The notes: generated by a model from the letters alone, not told the origin. A stretch of DNA of 64,000 nt from Sphingobacterium thalpophilum (GCF_038396785.1 NZ_CP151087.1:2542001-2606000), one strand, 5' to 3'. Shown: positions 20,403-30,319, counted from the stretch's first letter. Numbers and translations are program-made.

Positions 20403-20516
20403 ATTTATTCGTTTATTCTACGGATATTCATCGGTACTCCTTCGGTATTTCTTCGGTTACAACCGAAGAAGTACCGAAGGAGTACCGAACAAGCTCCGAA
20501 CAAGCACCGAGTAATC
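20403..20516. repeat. Mirror-arranged 11-nt repeat array with a 28-bp hairpin core
   Basis: To the right of centre, five 11-nt units run in a row: ACCGAAGAAGT, ACCGAAGGAGT, ACCGAACAAGC, TCCGAACAAGC, ACCGAGTAATC (20462-20516). To the left, the minus strand shows five units of the same kind, decaying outward (20457 down to 20403). The innermost 28 bases on each side pair with a single mismatch across a 2-nt centre (20431-20458 with 20461-20488). It sits in the 675-bp tolC/hlyD control region, between the two paired activator sites. The rest of that region (20517-20772) shows no feature I recognise. Confidence 0.8.
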
Positions 20517-20772
20517 TATGAATACAATAGCCATTAATTATTTAAAATGGCGGTATTGTCTCATACTTAAATAGATCAAAATCCTGAATTTTCAACAACC
20601 CATTTTTACCAACTTTTAAGACCGATCGACCAATATAGCTACCTACCCCCTTCCCTAATTTACACCAACAGAGTAACCCCTGCTCCATCGGAATTAATGT
20701 GCATCACCGCAGCCAGATTATATCTGCCAAAAGCGCTTCAGTTGACGCTCTAAACAGCAAAAAACTTCCAGT

Positions 20773-20809
20773 TGTACGCCTTCGTACAAGAAGTGTCCGC
20801 TATCGAACA
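20773..20809 (+). promoter_or_regulatory. Paired activator site upstream of hlyD
   Basis: Two 16-bp palindromes start 21 bp apart: TGTACGCCTTCGTACA (20773-20788) and TGTCCGCTATCGAACA (20794-20809). Both fit the TGTnC-N6-GnACA pattern of the set. The TGGCAC box of the hlyD promoter starts 54 bp after the last base. Confidence 0.65.
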
Positions 20810-20861
20810 CCAAGCTTAAAACTAAACAAAACAAGAACCTATCAATCAATATTTTACATTC

Positions 20862-20878
20862 TTGGCACAGCTTTCATA
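20862..20878 (+). promoter_or_regulatory. Sigma-54-like promoter of hlyD
   Basis: A perfect -24 box TTGGCAC is followed at the right distance by a poor -12 box (TCATA). By itself it would be unconvincing. It is supported by its position 54 bp after a paired activator site and 26 bp before the hlyD ATG. Confidence 0.45.
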
Positions 20879-20904
20879 GTTATATACAAAATTGATATTA
20901 AATT

Positions 20905-22158
20905 ATGGACAGACCTTTAGAAAAGAAGAAGTGGAATAGCAAACGTATCATGACTATTGTGGGGGTTGCTGGCTTAGTTGGATTGATCAGCGCCAGTTTC
21001 TATTTTACCTCCGGCAAAAGCAAACTGAATGTTGAAGCTGACCGCATCTCTATTGTCGAAATAAAAAATGGAAACTTTCAGGAATTTATCCCTATAAATG
21101 GTACTGTGCTTCCTATTAGCAGCATATACCTCGATGCTTCTGTTGGTGGACGCGTAGAAGAAAAGTTTGTAGAAGATGGCGCTATCTTAAAAAAAGGGGA
21201 TGCAATCATGCGTCTTTCCAATACCGATCAGGAGCTTACCTTGGTACAACAAGAAACACAAGTGCTGAATCTATTGACACAGTCCCAAATAGCGCAGACC
21301 AATGCACAACAAGCATCGATTAACAATCGCAATCAAATGGCTGATGTGGAACAAGCCTATAGAGAAGCTGAACGTATCTATACCTTAAATAGAAAATTAC
21401 TCGCTGAAAAAGCCATTGGCACACAAGAGTTCGAAAAATCAAAGAACGAATACAACTATCAAAAAGAGCGGGTCAACTTGACCAAACAGATCCTAAAACA
21501 GGACGAAATCTCCAATGCGCAAAAAACTAATCAGGATAAGCAAACGTATCAACGTACACAGAGTGCATTGGAACTGATGAAAAGAAAAATTGGTGATCTG
21601 ATCGTTAGAGCGCCTGTTGACGGACAATTGACTGCTTTTGATGCAGAAATCGGACAAAACAAAAATGCCGGGGAACGGTTGGGACAAATCGACGTTTTGA
21701 CAGGATTCAAAGTGCGTGCTGATATTGACGAACATTATATCAACCGTATTTTCCCAGATCTACAAGGTGAATTTTCTATCGGTGAAAAAACCTACAAACT
21801 CCGTATCAAGAAAGTCTATACACAAGTCACCAATGGTCGATTCCAGGTTGACATGGAATTTATCAATGATGTTCCAAAAGGGATCCGTCGTGGACAAACT
21901 TTGCAGATACGTTTAGCGTTAAGTGACGAGACAAAAGCATTATTACTGGCAAAAGGAGGATTCTATCAACAGACCGGTGGTAACTGGATCTTCAAATTGG
22001 ATAAAAATGGAAGCACAGCGTATCGTGTGGATATCCAACTAGGAAGACAGAATCCGGAATATTATGAGGTCATCAAAGGTCTACAACCGGGAGATAAAGT
22101 TATTGTATCGAGCTACGAGACGTATGACAAGGTTCAAGAACTGAATATTAAAAAGTAA
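20905..22158 (+). CDS. HlyD/AcrA-type periplasmic adaptor (membrane fusion protein)
   Basis: This is the predicted periplasmic adaptor joining the inner-membrane ABC permeases to the TolC-type duct. It has 417 residues. One N-terminal membrane anchor lies at about residues 15-31 (IMTIVGVAGLVGLISASFYF). The first lipoyl half (VGGRVEEKFVEDGAILKKGD) is followed by a long helical hairpin at about 110-220, rich in Q, E and K. The second lipoyl half contains IVRAPVDGQLTAFDAEIGQ, and a beta-barrel domain follows. The C-terminal GLQPGDKVIVSSYETYDKVQ is a typical family end. It is first in the plus-strand efflux unit, 66 bp before P1, with a strong hairpin in that gap. Confidence 0.93.
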   Translation: MDRPLEKKKWNSKRIMTIVGVAGLVGLISASFYFTSGKSKLNVEADRISIVEIKNGNFQEFIPINGTVLPISSIYLDASVGGRVEEKFVEDGAILKKGDAIMRLSNTDQELTLVQQETQVLNLLTQSQIAQTNAQQASINNRNQMADVEQAYREAERIYTLNRKLLAEKAIGTQEFEKSKNEYNYQKERVNLTKQILKQDEISNAQKTNQDKQTYQRTQSALELMKRKIGDLIVRAPVDGQLTAFDAEIGQNKNAGERLGQIDVLTGFKVRADIDEHYINRIFPDLQGEFSIGEKTYKLRIKKVYTQVTNGRFQVDMEFINDVPKGIRRGQTLQIRLALSDETKALLLAKGGFYQQTGGNWIFKLDKNGSTAYRVDIQLGRQNPEYYEVIKGLQPGDKVIVSSYETYDKVQELNIKK

Positions 22159-22166
22159 CATCATAT

Positions 22167-22204
22167 AGCGGTTATCGAGAACATCAGGTCTGTCGATAAC
22201 CGCT
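22167..22204 (+). terminator. Hairpin between hlyD and P1
   Basis: A perfect 12-bp stem (22167-22178 with 22193-22204) with a 14-nt loop is followed by TTTAT, 8 bp after the hlyD stop. It probably terminates part of the transcripts, giving more adaptor than permease. The ATPase gene lies beyond it, so read-through must occur. Confidence 0.6.
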
Positions 22205-22224
22205 TTTATCATACGACCATAATT

Positions 22225-24591
22225 ATGATTAAAAACTTTATTAAAACCGCACTTCGCAACCTTTGGAAAACCAAAGGTTACAGCTTTCTCAATATTTTTG
22301 GACTGGCGGTCGGGATTGCTGCGGCATCGTTGATTTTTTTATGGGTTGAAAATCAGTTGAGCTTCAACGATAATTTCGCCAACAAAAAGGATATCTACAT
22401 TGTCAAATCAAAACAGACATACGATGGAGCCACCTATGTATTTGAATCTACCCCAGGACCCTTTGCCCAAAGCATAGCGAAAGAAATCCCAGGCATCAAG
22501 CATGCAGTACGCATAAGCTGGAATTCGCCAATGCTGTTTTCCGTCGGAGACAATAATATATTTCAAAATGGTGTATATGCCGATGGAAGCATCGCTGATG
22601 TGCTATCCCTTGCATTTCTTGAAGGGGATCGAAAGACTGCCTTTGATCAGGTCAATAACATTGTATTATCAGAAACTGCAGCGAAGAAATTATTTGGCAA
22701 CCGTCCTGCCTTGGGAAAAACCGTCAAAACAAACAATAGTGAGCCATTTATTATTGCGGGGGTAATCAAGGACCTCCCCAAAAATAGCAGCTATGATTTT
22801 CAATGGCTCATCCCTTTCAAAAAATTTGAAGCAGGTCAGGATTTTCTAAAAAATTGGGGGAACAATAGTGTTCAAACGCTAGTGCAAGTCGAAGAGAATG
22901 CCAACGTCGATCAGATTAACAAGCAGATGATGGATTTCGTCAAACACAAGACCAATGGTGAAGTCACTTTTTCACAGAATTTCCTCTATCCAATGGAGCG
23001 TTGGATTACCTACAATCAGTTTGATAACAGTGGTATTGAAAAAGAAGGTGGCATTAAAAATATTCGTCTATTTACCTTTATCGCTTGGGTTGTCTTACTG
23101 ATCGCCTGTATCAATTTCATGAATCTTGCAACTGCAAGATCTGAAAAAAGAGCAAAAGAAGTTGGAATGCGCAAAGTGGTTGGTGCGAGTCGCAAATCGC
23201 TCATTGTGCAATTCTTGGGAGAATCCCTTGTTTTGGCAATTATTTCCTCTCTTGTTGCTATATTACTAATCTATATCTTCATCAGGCCGTTCAACACCAT
23301 GATAGGCCAGGATCTTCAGGTTAATCTTTTAGCCCCCCCACACCTGCTATTTTTAACGACAATAACATTAGCATGTGGATTATTTGCAGGTAGCTATCCC
23401 GCATTTTTCCTTTCGGCATTCAAGCCGCTTTCAACGATCAAAGGGACAAAACAGAAGGCCGGTAGTGGAAGTCTCGTCCGTAAAGGGTTGGTCATCCTGC
23501 AATATACAGCCTCAGTTGTGTTAATTATCTGTACCATTATCATCTACCAACAGATTCAGCACAACAAGAACAGAGATCTCGGTTTTGATAAGAGTCAGGT
23601 GTTGACTACAGCGCTACAAGGCGATATGGCCAAACATCTGCCGCTCATTAAAAATCAATTATTGGCAACAGGGGTTGTTCAAGAAGTCGGTGTCAGTGAC
23701 ATGAGTATCCTCAATATCAACTCCAATACGTCCGGTTTTAGCTGGGATGGAAAAGATCCAAATGCCAGTATTTTGATTGGTATGTTACGTTCTGATGAGG
23801 GCCTTATTCCAGCTTTAGACTTAAAGCTTTTTGATGGTAGAAACTTTCATCAAAATTTTGTGGGCGACAGCACATCGGTTGTCATCAACGAAGCATTTGC
23901 AAAACTGATCAAAAAAGATGGCCTTGTGGCCGGTAACATCATCAGCTACGGTGAGGAAAAGTTTACTATCGCCGGTGTCGTCAAGAACTTCGTTTATAAC
24001 AATGTGTATGCCGATCCTGAGCCGATGCTGTTTCTACCAATGAATAGAGATAATGGGATCATGACCATTAAGACAAAGGCTGGAGTAGATTTACCAGATG
24101 CCATTCAACAAATCGAGAAGATCATCGTCAAAAATAACCCAGGCTTCCCTTTTGACTATAAATTTTTAGATGATAGTTTCAATAATAAGTTTAAAGCGGA
24201 GCTTTTTGTACAGCAACTATCCAGTGTATTTGCACTGATGTCTATCATTATATCCTGCTTAGGTCTATTTGGTTTAGCCGCCTTTGCAACAGAGCAACGC
24301 GCAAAAGAGATCAGCATTCGTAAAGTCTTGGGCGCCTCTGTTTCGGGACTTATCCAAATGCTCAACCGTGAATTTGTCATTCTTGTAGCAATATCATGTA
24401 TCATTGCCTTTCCTATTGCATGGATGATCATGAGCAAATGGCTAACTAATTATGCACATCATATCGATATTTCCTGGACCATTTTTATCATCAGTGGTCT
24501 GACAGCTATTATCATTGCCCTATTGACCATCAGTTCACAGGCATTTAAAGCAGCGATAGCCAATCCGACAAAGACTTTAAGAGATCAATAA
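22225..24591 (+). CDS. P1: two-halved FtsX/MacB-type ABC permease
   Basis: This is an inner-membrane permease of 788 residues with two MacB-like halves fused. Half 1 has TM1 at about 17-40, a periplasmic (MacB_PCD-type) domain to about 280, and TM2-TM4 to about 395. Half 2 starts at TM5 (about 428-450, GLVILQYTASVVLIICTIII) with a second periplasmic domain and TM6-TM8. The short cytoplasmic loops that should contact the ATPase read AKEVGMRKVVGAS (about 310) and AKEISIRKVLGAS (about 693). The C-terminus NPTKTLRDQ is slightly off the array norm NPVDSLRDE. It is the only permease placed before the ATPase gene, which follows after 76 bp, so it is the best candidate for the ATPase's direct partner. 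Related MacB and FtsX proteins move substrates from the periplasm by mechanical force rather than through the membrane. Confidence 0.92.
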   Translation: MIKNFIKTALRNLWKTKGYSFLNIFGLAVGIAAASLIFLWVENQLSFNDNFANKKDIYIVKSKQTYDGATYVFESTPGPFAQSIAKEIPGIKHAVRISWNSPMLFSVGDNNIFQNGVYADGSIADVLSLAFLEGDRKTAFDQVNNIVLSETAAKKLFGNRPALGKTVKTNNSEPFIIAGVIKDLPKNSSYDFQWLIPFKKFEAGQDFLKNWGNNSVQTLVQVEENANVDQINKQMMDFVKHKTNGEVTFSQNFLYPMERWITYNQFDNSGIEKEGGIKNIRLFTFIAWVVLLIACINFMNLATARSEKRAKEVGMRKVVGASRKSLIVQFLGESLVLAIISSLVAILLIYIFIRPFNTMIGQDLQVNLLAPPHLLFLTTITLACGLFAGSYPAFFLSAFKPLSTIKGTKQKAGSGSLVRKGLVILQYTASVVLIICTIIIYQQIQHNKNRDLGFDKSQVLTTALQGDMAKHLPLIKNQLLATGVVQEVGVSDMSILNINSNTSGFSWDGKDPNASILIGMLRSDEGLIPALDLKLFDGRNFHQNFVGDSTSVVINEAFAKLIKKDGLVAGNIISYGEEKFTIAGVVKNFVYNNVYADPEPMLFLPMNRDNGIMTIKTKAGVDLPDAIQQIEKIIVKNNPGFPFDYKFLDDSFNNKFKAELFVQQLSSVFALMSIIISCLGLFGLAAFATEQRAKEISIRKVLGASVSGLIQMLNREFVILVAISCIIAFPIAWMIMSKWLTNYAHHIDISWTIFIISGLTAIIIALLTISSQAFKAAIANPTKTLRDQ

Positions 24592-24667
24592 ACACTAAAA
24601 AAGAATTTAATAACAGAAATAGTAACTGTCCAAAGCAATTTCGCCAAGGATACAAAACATAAAAACC

Positions 24668-25360
24668 ATGAGCACAAAAAATATGATCAAAATCACAAAT
24701 CTTCAAAAGTATTACCGCACAGAAGAAGTTGAAACCGTCGCATTAAACAACCTCAATATCCATGTCAAAGAGGGAGAGTTTGTTGCTGTAATGGGGCCTT
24801 CGGGCTGTGGGAAATCGACTTTACTCAATATCATTGGTCTATTGGATGATTTGGATGAAGGAAGCTATCTATTCAACGAGATTGAAGTTGCCAAATTCAA
24901 AGAACGCGGTCGCTCAGATCTTCGCAAACATAACATTGGTTTTGTGTTCCAGAGCTTCAATTTGATCGATGAGCTGACCGTATTTGAAAACGTAGAACTT
25001 CCACTGGTTTATACCAATGTTCCAGCAGCAGAACGCAAAAAACGTGTAGAAGAAGTTTTGGAAAAAGTGCAGATCATGCACCGTCGCAATCACTTCCCAC
25101 AACAGCTTTCCGGAGGTCAACAGCAACGTGTGGCTGTCGCTCGTGCGGTTGTCAATAATCCCAAACTGATCCTTGCCGATGAGCCTACGGGTAACCTCGA
25201 TTCCAATAACGGCAACGAAGTTATGCAACTCCTGACTGAATTGAACGAGGCCGGCACAACCATCGTCATGGTAACACACAGTGAGCACGATGCAAAATTC
25301 TCTGACCGTGTAATCCGCATGCTAGACGGACAAGTGATTATGGAAACAACTTCGGTATAA
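24668..25360 (+). CDS. MacB/LolD-type ABC transporter ATPase
   Basis: This is a 230-residue ATP-binding subunit, the only one in the window. Walker A is GPSGCGKST (43-51), followed by Q-loop VFQSFNLIDELTV, signature LSGGQQQR, Walker B LILADEP, D-loop GNLDS and the switch histidine in MVTHSEHD. The family (LolD, MacB N-terminal domain, SalX) pairs with FtsX-type permeases. It lies between P1 and P2 (gaps of 76 and 44 bp). I infer that it powers several or all of the 16 permeases, since their contact loops are so alike. An internal ATG five codons in could also start translation. Confidence 0.95.
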   Translation: MSTKNMIKITNLQKYYRTEEVETVALNNLNIHVKEGEFVAVMGPSGCGKSTLLNIIGLLDDLDEGSYLFNEIEVAKFKERGRSDLRKHNIGFVFQSFNLIDELTVFENVELPLVYTNVPAAERKKRVEEVLEKVQIMHRRNHFPQQLSGGQQQRVAVARAVVNNPKLILADEPTGNLDSNNGNEVMQLLTELNEAGTTIVMVTHSEHDAKFSDRVIRMLDGQVIMETTSV

Positions 25361-25404
25361 GACAACTCATATATAACCAAGATATTAATCCTAATAACCT
25401 ATAG

Positions 25405-27810
25405 ATGATGAGCACGATTAAATTAATTTTCAGACAATTATGGCGCAACCGTCTTTTCACATTTTTAAATGTATTTGGGCTTGCCATCGGAATAAGTGCC
25501 TGTTGGCTAATTTTCCGTATCGTCAATTATGAATTTAGTTTTGATCAGCATCATCCGGAAAGTGAGCAGATTTACAAGGTCCATACCTCCTATGAGGAAA
25601 AGGATAAATTAGATCATTTCGATGGTGTTCCCGCACCATTACCGGCATATATCAAGGAAAACTTTGTCAATGTTGAACTGACAGTACCCATCTTTAAACA
25701 ATACTTCGAGCGTGTCAGTAATAATCGCGGAGCGCAGAAAATAGAGTTTGAAGATCAGCCCGAAATCATCGGTACCACGGGAGACTATTTCAAAATGACA
25801 CCTTATGTTTGGTTAGCTGGCGACCAAAGGAATATACTAAAAAATAGCCATGAAGTCATCCTGACAGAATCGCGGGCTAAATTGTATTTCCCAAACACGT
25901 CAATAGACCAAATCATAGGACAGACCTTATCCTATGATAGTACATTGTACAATGTCGCCGGTATTGTAAGAGATCTAGCTCATCCAAGCAGCTTTTTGGG
26001 TAAAGAATTTATCCGGATTCCAGAACAGGAATGGAATAGCACAAACTGGAACAATTCAAATTCCAATTGGCAGCTCTTTATTAAGGTAAAATCATCGGCT
26101 TCCCTTCCTAACCTCATAAAGACAGCCGACAAAAAGGCGTATGAGATGACACATGCTGAATTTGACAAGTTTGGATTTAAAATGCATGTAAATACAGTTC
26201 CTTTAAAAGACTTACATTTTACTTCTTATGCGCAAAATAATGTTGATCAGAAAATAATGTACGGTCTTATCGGCATAGGTATATTTTTGCTCTTACTCGC
26301 CTGTGTCAATTACATCAATCTCGCTACAGCCCAAATCCCACAACGCGCCAAGGAAATTGGTATCAGAAAGACATTGGGAGAAAGCCAGAAAAGAATTACA
26401 AAATCCTTTCTGCTAGAAACATTTTGCATTACGGCTTTTTCGGTGCTTTTATCTTGGCCTTTACTTATTCTCATTCAAACAGTTTTAGCCGCATATATTC
26501 CCGATCAGCTCAAGCTATATCCAGATCCCTGGGGTGTATCGCTATTTTTAGCAACACTTACAATTACGATTACTTTAATTTCCTCAGGTTATCCGATTTT
26601 ATTGACAAACAAAGTCAAGATTGTTGAAGTCATTAAAATCTCGAATGCGCAAACGCTCAAATTTGGCAATCTTTCTTTTCGAAAAATGCTCATTGTTTTT
26701 CAATTTTTGATTGCCCAGCTATTTGTTATTTCAACTTGCATCATTGGTCTACAATTGAAACATGCACTACAGAATAACTACGGCTTTGATAAGGATGCGA
26801 TCATTACCCTACGTTTCCCGAGTAAAAGCTATCAGGACAGTAATGTTGATCCCTTTGTTTTCAAACAAGCGATTAAGCACATCGCAGGTGTAGAACAGGC
26901 TTCCTTGGGGCATCTGCCCATGAGTAACGACCATTGGGGAAATGCCTTGTTTGCCAAAAGTGATACGGGACAGTTACAAGCCGATGTACAAATGAAATTT
27001 GTCGACCAAGATAACTTTAAACTCTATAATTTTAAAATGCTTGCTGGCCGCCCGCTGCAATTGGCCGATACCAGCACAGGCATCGTGTTAAACTTAGCCA
27101 GCGTTCAAAAATTAGGTTTTAAATCTGCTGAAAACGCTGTAGGGAGCTTTGTTACGTATACCGACAAACAGCGCCAGATTGTGGGAGTAACCGACAATTT
27201 TCACACGAAAAATCTCCATGCAGCTATTCAACCTGTTGTCATGCTGAGTTCCATTAAAAAATGGGAATTAAACAGACTAAGTGTGAAACTCAACAATAAT
27301 TCAACTACCTGGCCGGAAACTTTAAAACAGATTGAGAAAGAATGGAAAAAATATTATCCAAAAGCCCCATTCAAATATGATTTCTATGATCAGCAAATCA
27401 AAGAACTCTATAGCAGTGATCTAAAATTCTCGAAGATCATCAATCTATTTACATCGACGACAATTCTCATCAGCTGCTTGGGATTGATCGGCCTGGTTAC
27501 CATCACCACGGTACAACGTACAAAAGAAATTGGTATTCGAAAAGTGTTGGGAAGTACGGTACTGGGGATTATTGGGTTATTATCAAAAGATTATATCAAA
27601 CTTATACTCATTTCTATTTTGATCGCCACCCCAATTGCTTGGTGGGCGATGCACAAATGGTTGGATGATTTTGCTTATAAGATAGATCTATCCTGGTGGA
27701 TGTTTATCATTCCGGCTGCCGCAACCCTACTTATTGCATTTTTTACGATGAGCTACCAATCCATAAAAGCGGCACGTGCAAATCCCGTAAATAGCTTAAG
27801 AGATGAATAA
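25405..27810 (+). CDS. P2: two-halved FtsX/MacB-type ABC permease
   Basis: This is an 801-residue permease directly after the ATPase gene. TM1 is in NVFGLAIGISACWLIFRIVN, and the following NYEFSFDQHHPESEQIYKVH resembles P5 and P6, so these three form a subgroup. The contact loop of half 1 is KEIGIRKTLGES (about 316) and of half 2 KEIGIRKVLGST (about 706). The last residues are NPVNSLRDE. The two periplasmic domains (about 50-270 and 465-675) are the variable parts compared with its neighbours. Two in-frame ATGs (25405, 25408) are possible starts. It is followed by a 133-bp gap with a terminator-like hairpin before P3. Confidence 0.92.
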   Translation: MMSTIKLIFRQLWRNRLFTFLNVFGLAIGISACWLIFRIVNYEFSFDQHHPESEQIYKVHTSYEEKDKLDHFDGVPAPLPAYIKENFVNVELTVPIFKQYFERVSNNRGAQKIEFEDQPEIIGTTGDYFKMTPYVWLAGDQRNILKNSHEVILTESRAKLYFPNTSIDQIIGQTLSYDSTLYNVAGIVRDLAHPSSFLGKEFIRIPEQEWNSTNWNNSNSNWQLFIKVKSSASLPNLIKTADKKAYEMTHAEFDKFGFKMHVNTVPLKDLHFTSYAQNNVDQKIMYGLIGIGIFLLLLACVNYINLATAQIPQRAKEIGIRKTLGESQKRITKSFLLETFCITAFSVLLSWPLLILIQTVLAAYIPDQLKLYPDPWGVSLFLATLTITITLISSGYPILLTNKVKIVEVIKISNAQTLKFGNLSFRKMLIVFQFLIAQLFVISTCIIGLQLKHALQNNYGFDKDAIITLRFPSKSYQDSNVDPFVFKQAIKHIAGVEQASLGHLPMSNDHWGNALFAKSDTGQLQADVQMKFVDQDNFKLYNFKMLAGRPLQLADTSTGIVLNLASVQKLGFKSAENAVGSFVTYTDKQRQIVGVTDNFHTKNLHAAIQPVVMLSSIKKWELNRLSVKLNNNSTTWPETLKQIEKEWKKYYPKAPFKYDFYDQQIKELYSSDLKFSKIINLFTSTTILISCLGLIGLVTITTVQRTKEIGIRKVLGSTVLGIIGLLSKDYIKLILISILIATPIAWWAMHKWLDDFAYKIDLSWWMFIIPAAATLLIAFFTMSYQSIKAARANPVNSLRDE

Positions 27811-27835
27811 AATAGTAAAGAAGCTCAATAGTGAT

Positions 27836-27880
27836 CAAGGAGAATGATGGGAATCAGTCATGATCCCATCACAATCCTTG
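27836..27880 (+). terminator. Terminator-like hairpin after P2
   Basis: Outer 6-bp and inner 7-bp stems (27836-27841/27875-27880 and 27846-27852/27864-27870) are separated by 4-nt internal bulges, with an 11-nt loop and TTTT after. No paired activator site or TGGCA element follows it. It is therefore probably an internal attenuator between P2 and P3 rather than the end of the unit. Confidence 0.55.
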
Positions 27881-27943
27881 TTTTGAATAAAGCGCCACAA
27901 GGAGTGACAAAAAAACAAAATTAATCAAAGAAAGCCTATCACC

Positions 27944-30319
27944 ATGATAAAGAACTATTTAATAACCGCAATTAGAGAATTAAGGAAACGGAAATTCTAT
28001 ACCGCGATCAATATATTAGGTCTGTCGGTCAGCCTTACTGCCTCCATATTAATTATTTTCTGGGTACAGGACGAAAAGAGCTTTGATAAATTCCACCCAG
28101 ACTTTGAACAGATTTACAAAGTCAATTCTCATTTGGATCCCGAGCACAACGGTTCGATATGGGGGACATCTCCCGGGCCTATAGGAAACTATGCACAAAA
28201 TGTACCGGAGGTAGATTACGCAACGCGTGTTTCACAGGATTACAATACCACGTTGGTCAATGACAAACTGAAACGTCCGGTAACTAGTATGAACATCTAT
28301 TATGTAGATGGTAATTTTTTCAAGATGTTTCATTTTCCATTACAAGAGGGCTCCCTCTCAGGTTTTCAGGAAAATTATAAACAGGCGCTTATCACCCCTT
28401 CGACAGCCGAAAAACTTTTTAGTACGCAAAAAGTCATTGGAAAAACTTTCCGTTACCAGAAAGATCTCTTCACTGTAGCCGGTATCCTAAACGATATTCC
28501 ACAAAATTCCTCGATGCAATTCGATGTCGTTATCCCACTGGGGTATCATGCACAGCGGTTTACAAACTGGGGTGGTAATGGTAAATGGAAAACAATCGAT
28601 GAAGATATGGGTAACTATAGTTTTTCAACTTATATTAAAGTCAAACCTCATGCTTCTGCAGCACTTATCGGAAAATCGGTCACAGACACTTATACCAAAG
28701 CCCGCAACGGTGAAAACTCGACTCTATTTGTTTTAGATCCACTCAAAACCATGCATTTAATCGCTCCTGACGGAAATAAATCGACACTTCGCATGGTTCA
28801 GATTTTTGGGATCATTGCGATATTGCTCTTGGTGATCGGTGCGGTAAATTATGTCAATCTAAGTACTGCAAGAGCATTGGATCGGGCGAAAGATGTTGGT
28901 ATCCGCAAAATAATCGGCGCCAACCGTCTCCATTTATTCCTACAATTTATCACCGAAACTGTTGTTGTATTTCTTTGTTCACTACTGATCGCTTTCATCC
29001 TTATCGTGATCCTTCATACCGGATATAATCAGATCGCACAAAAATCAATCAGTCTATCTTTCCATAACACGACGATATGGCTGTATATTGGGGCAGCAAT
29101 TATAGGCACATTGGGACTGTCCAGCATATATCCTGCGATACAGCTTTCCTCGTTCAATCCCATTCATTCGTTAAAAGGAAAATCAATAAAAGGTGTTTCC
29201 TCGAATACCATGCGTAAAATATTGGTGGTTTTCCAGTTTACGCTCTCCGTAACGCTAATTGTATGTACGCTGATTATTAAAAAGCAATTGGACTTTATCC
29301 AAAAGATCAATTTGGGGTATGATAGAGATCATGTACTAACGCTTGGTCTTCCTGAGGAGGCTTACAAACATATGGACGCGATACGTGCTGAACTAAAAAG
29401 CAATGAGGCGATACAAGGGGTTTCCCTATCAAGTTTATACAACATGACCGATTTTGGAAATGCCACGGGCGATATAGACTGGCCCGGCAAGTCCAAAGAC
29501 AACAAACTCATTGTTGCTCAAGCGACCATCGATAAGGATTTTATTCCTTTGATGAACATGCAATTCCTGGAAGGAAAAAACTTTAGCGGAATGCCGGTTG
29601 ATTCGTCCGGCTATATCATCAACGAGACTTTGGCGAAACAGATGGGATTAAAGCCGCCGTACGTGGGATCCAATATGAGTTTCCACGATTTCCCTGGACA
29701 AATTATCGGTGTTGTGAAAGACTTCCACTTTAAATCCATCAAAGATAAAATAGGTCCAATGGTCTTCTGGACGCGCTGGGGATCGGGTACACTTTATGTT
29801 AAAACGAGTACGACAAAAGCCCCTGAGGCCATTAATGTTTTAGAAAAGATCTATAACCGATATCCATCAGATGCTCCTTTTAACTACACCTTCATTGATC
29901 AGCAATTTGATAATCTATATAAATCCGAGCAGCGCACAGGTTTGTTGTTCAATATTTTCGCTGGCATCGCCATTTTTATATCTGCTTTAGGTCTGTTTGC
30001 GTTGGCAACTCACGAAGCGCAAATGCGTGTAAAGGAAATTGGCATCCGTAAAGTTCTTGGCGCTAGCACCTTTGGTGTCGTCCGGCTATTGGGGAAAAAT
30101 TTCGTGATACTCGTCTCCATTTCCATTCTGATTGCCTGCCCTATTGCAGTTTACCTGATGAAACAATGGTTAAGCAATTTTGCCTATAAAACAGATCTAG
30201 AGGTGCAAACATTTGTCTTCGGTGGTATCCTGGCCTTGCTGATCGCCATTTTCACCGTCAGCTATCAGGCTGTTCGGGCAGCTTTATCCAATCCCGTAGA
30301 TAGTTTAAGAGACGAATAA
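27944..30319 (+). CDS. P3: two-halved FtsX/MacB-type ABC permease
   Basis: This is a 791-residue permease, with start MIKNYLITAIRELRKRKFYT. Periplasmic domain 1 follows the block DEKSFDKFHPDFEQIYKV. Half 1 TM2 is IFGIIAILLLVIGAVNYVNL, with contact loop KDVGIRKIIGAN (about 316). Half 2 has FAGIAIFISALGLFALATHE and contact loop KEIGIRKVLGAS (about 697). Its C-terminus is the standard NPVDSLRDE. In length and in the aromatic run FHFKSIKDKIGPMVFWTRW of domain 2 it is closest to P7. It probably belongs to the hlyD unit, 62 bp before P4. Confidence 0.92.
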   Translation: MIKNYLITAIRELRKRKFYTAINILGLSVSLTASILIIFWVQDEKSFDKFHPDFEQIYKVNSHLDPEHNGSIWGTSPGPIGNYAQNVPEVDYATRVSQDYNTTLVNDKLKRPVTSMNIYYVDGNFFKMFHFPLQEGSLSGFQENYKQALITPSTAEKLFSTQKVIGKTFRYQKDLFTVAGILNDIPQNSSMQFDVVIPLGYHAQRFTNWGGNGKWKTIDEDMGNYSFSTYIKVKPHASAALIGKSVTDTYTKARNGENSTLFVLDPLKTMHLIAPDGNKSTLRMVQIFGIIAILLLVIGAVNYVNLSTARALDRAKDVGIRKIIGANRLHLFLQFITETVVVFLCSLLIAFILIVILHTGYNQIAQKSISLSFHNTTIWLYIGAAIIGTLGLSSIYPAIQLSSFNPIHSLKGKSIKGVSSNTMRKILVVFQFTLSVTLIVCTLIIKKQLDFIQKINLGYDRDHVLTLGLPEEAYKHMDAIRAELKSNEAIQGVSLSSLYNMTDFGNATGDIDWPGKSKDNKLIVAQATIDKDFIPLMNMQFLEGKNFSGMPVDSSGYIINETLAKQMGLKPPYVGSNMSFHDFPGQIIGVVKDFHFKSIKDKIGPMVFWTRWGSGTLYVKTSTTKAPEAINVLEKIYNRYPSDAPFNYTFIDQQFDNLYKSEQRTGLLFNIFAGIAIFISALGLFALATHEAQMRVKEIGIRKVLGASTFGVVRLLGKNFVILVSISILIACPIAVYLMKQWLSNFAYKTDLEVQTFVFGGILALLIAIFTVSYQAVRAALSNPVDSLRDE

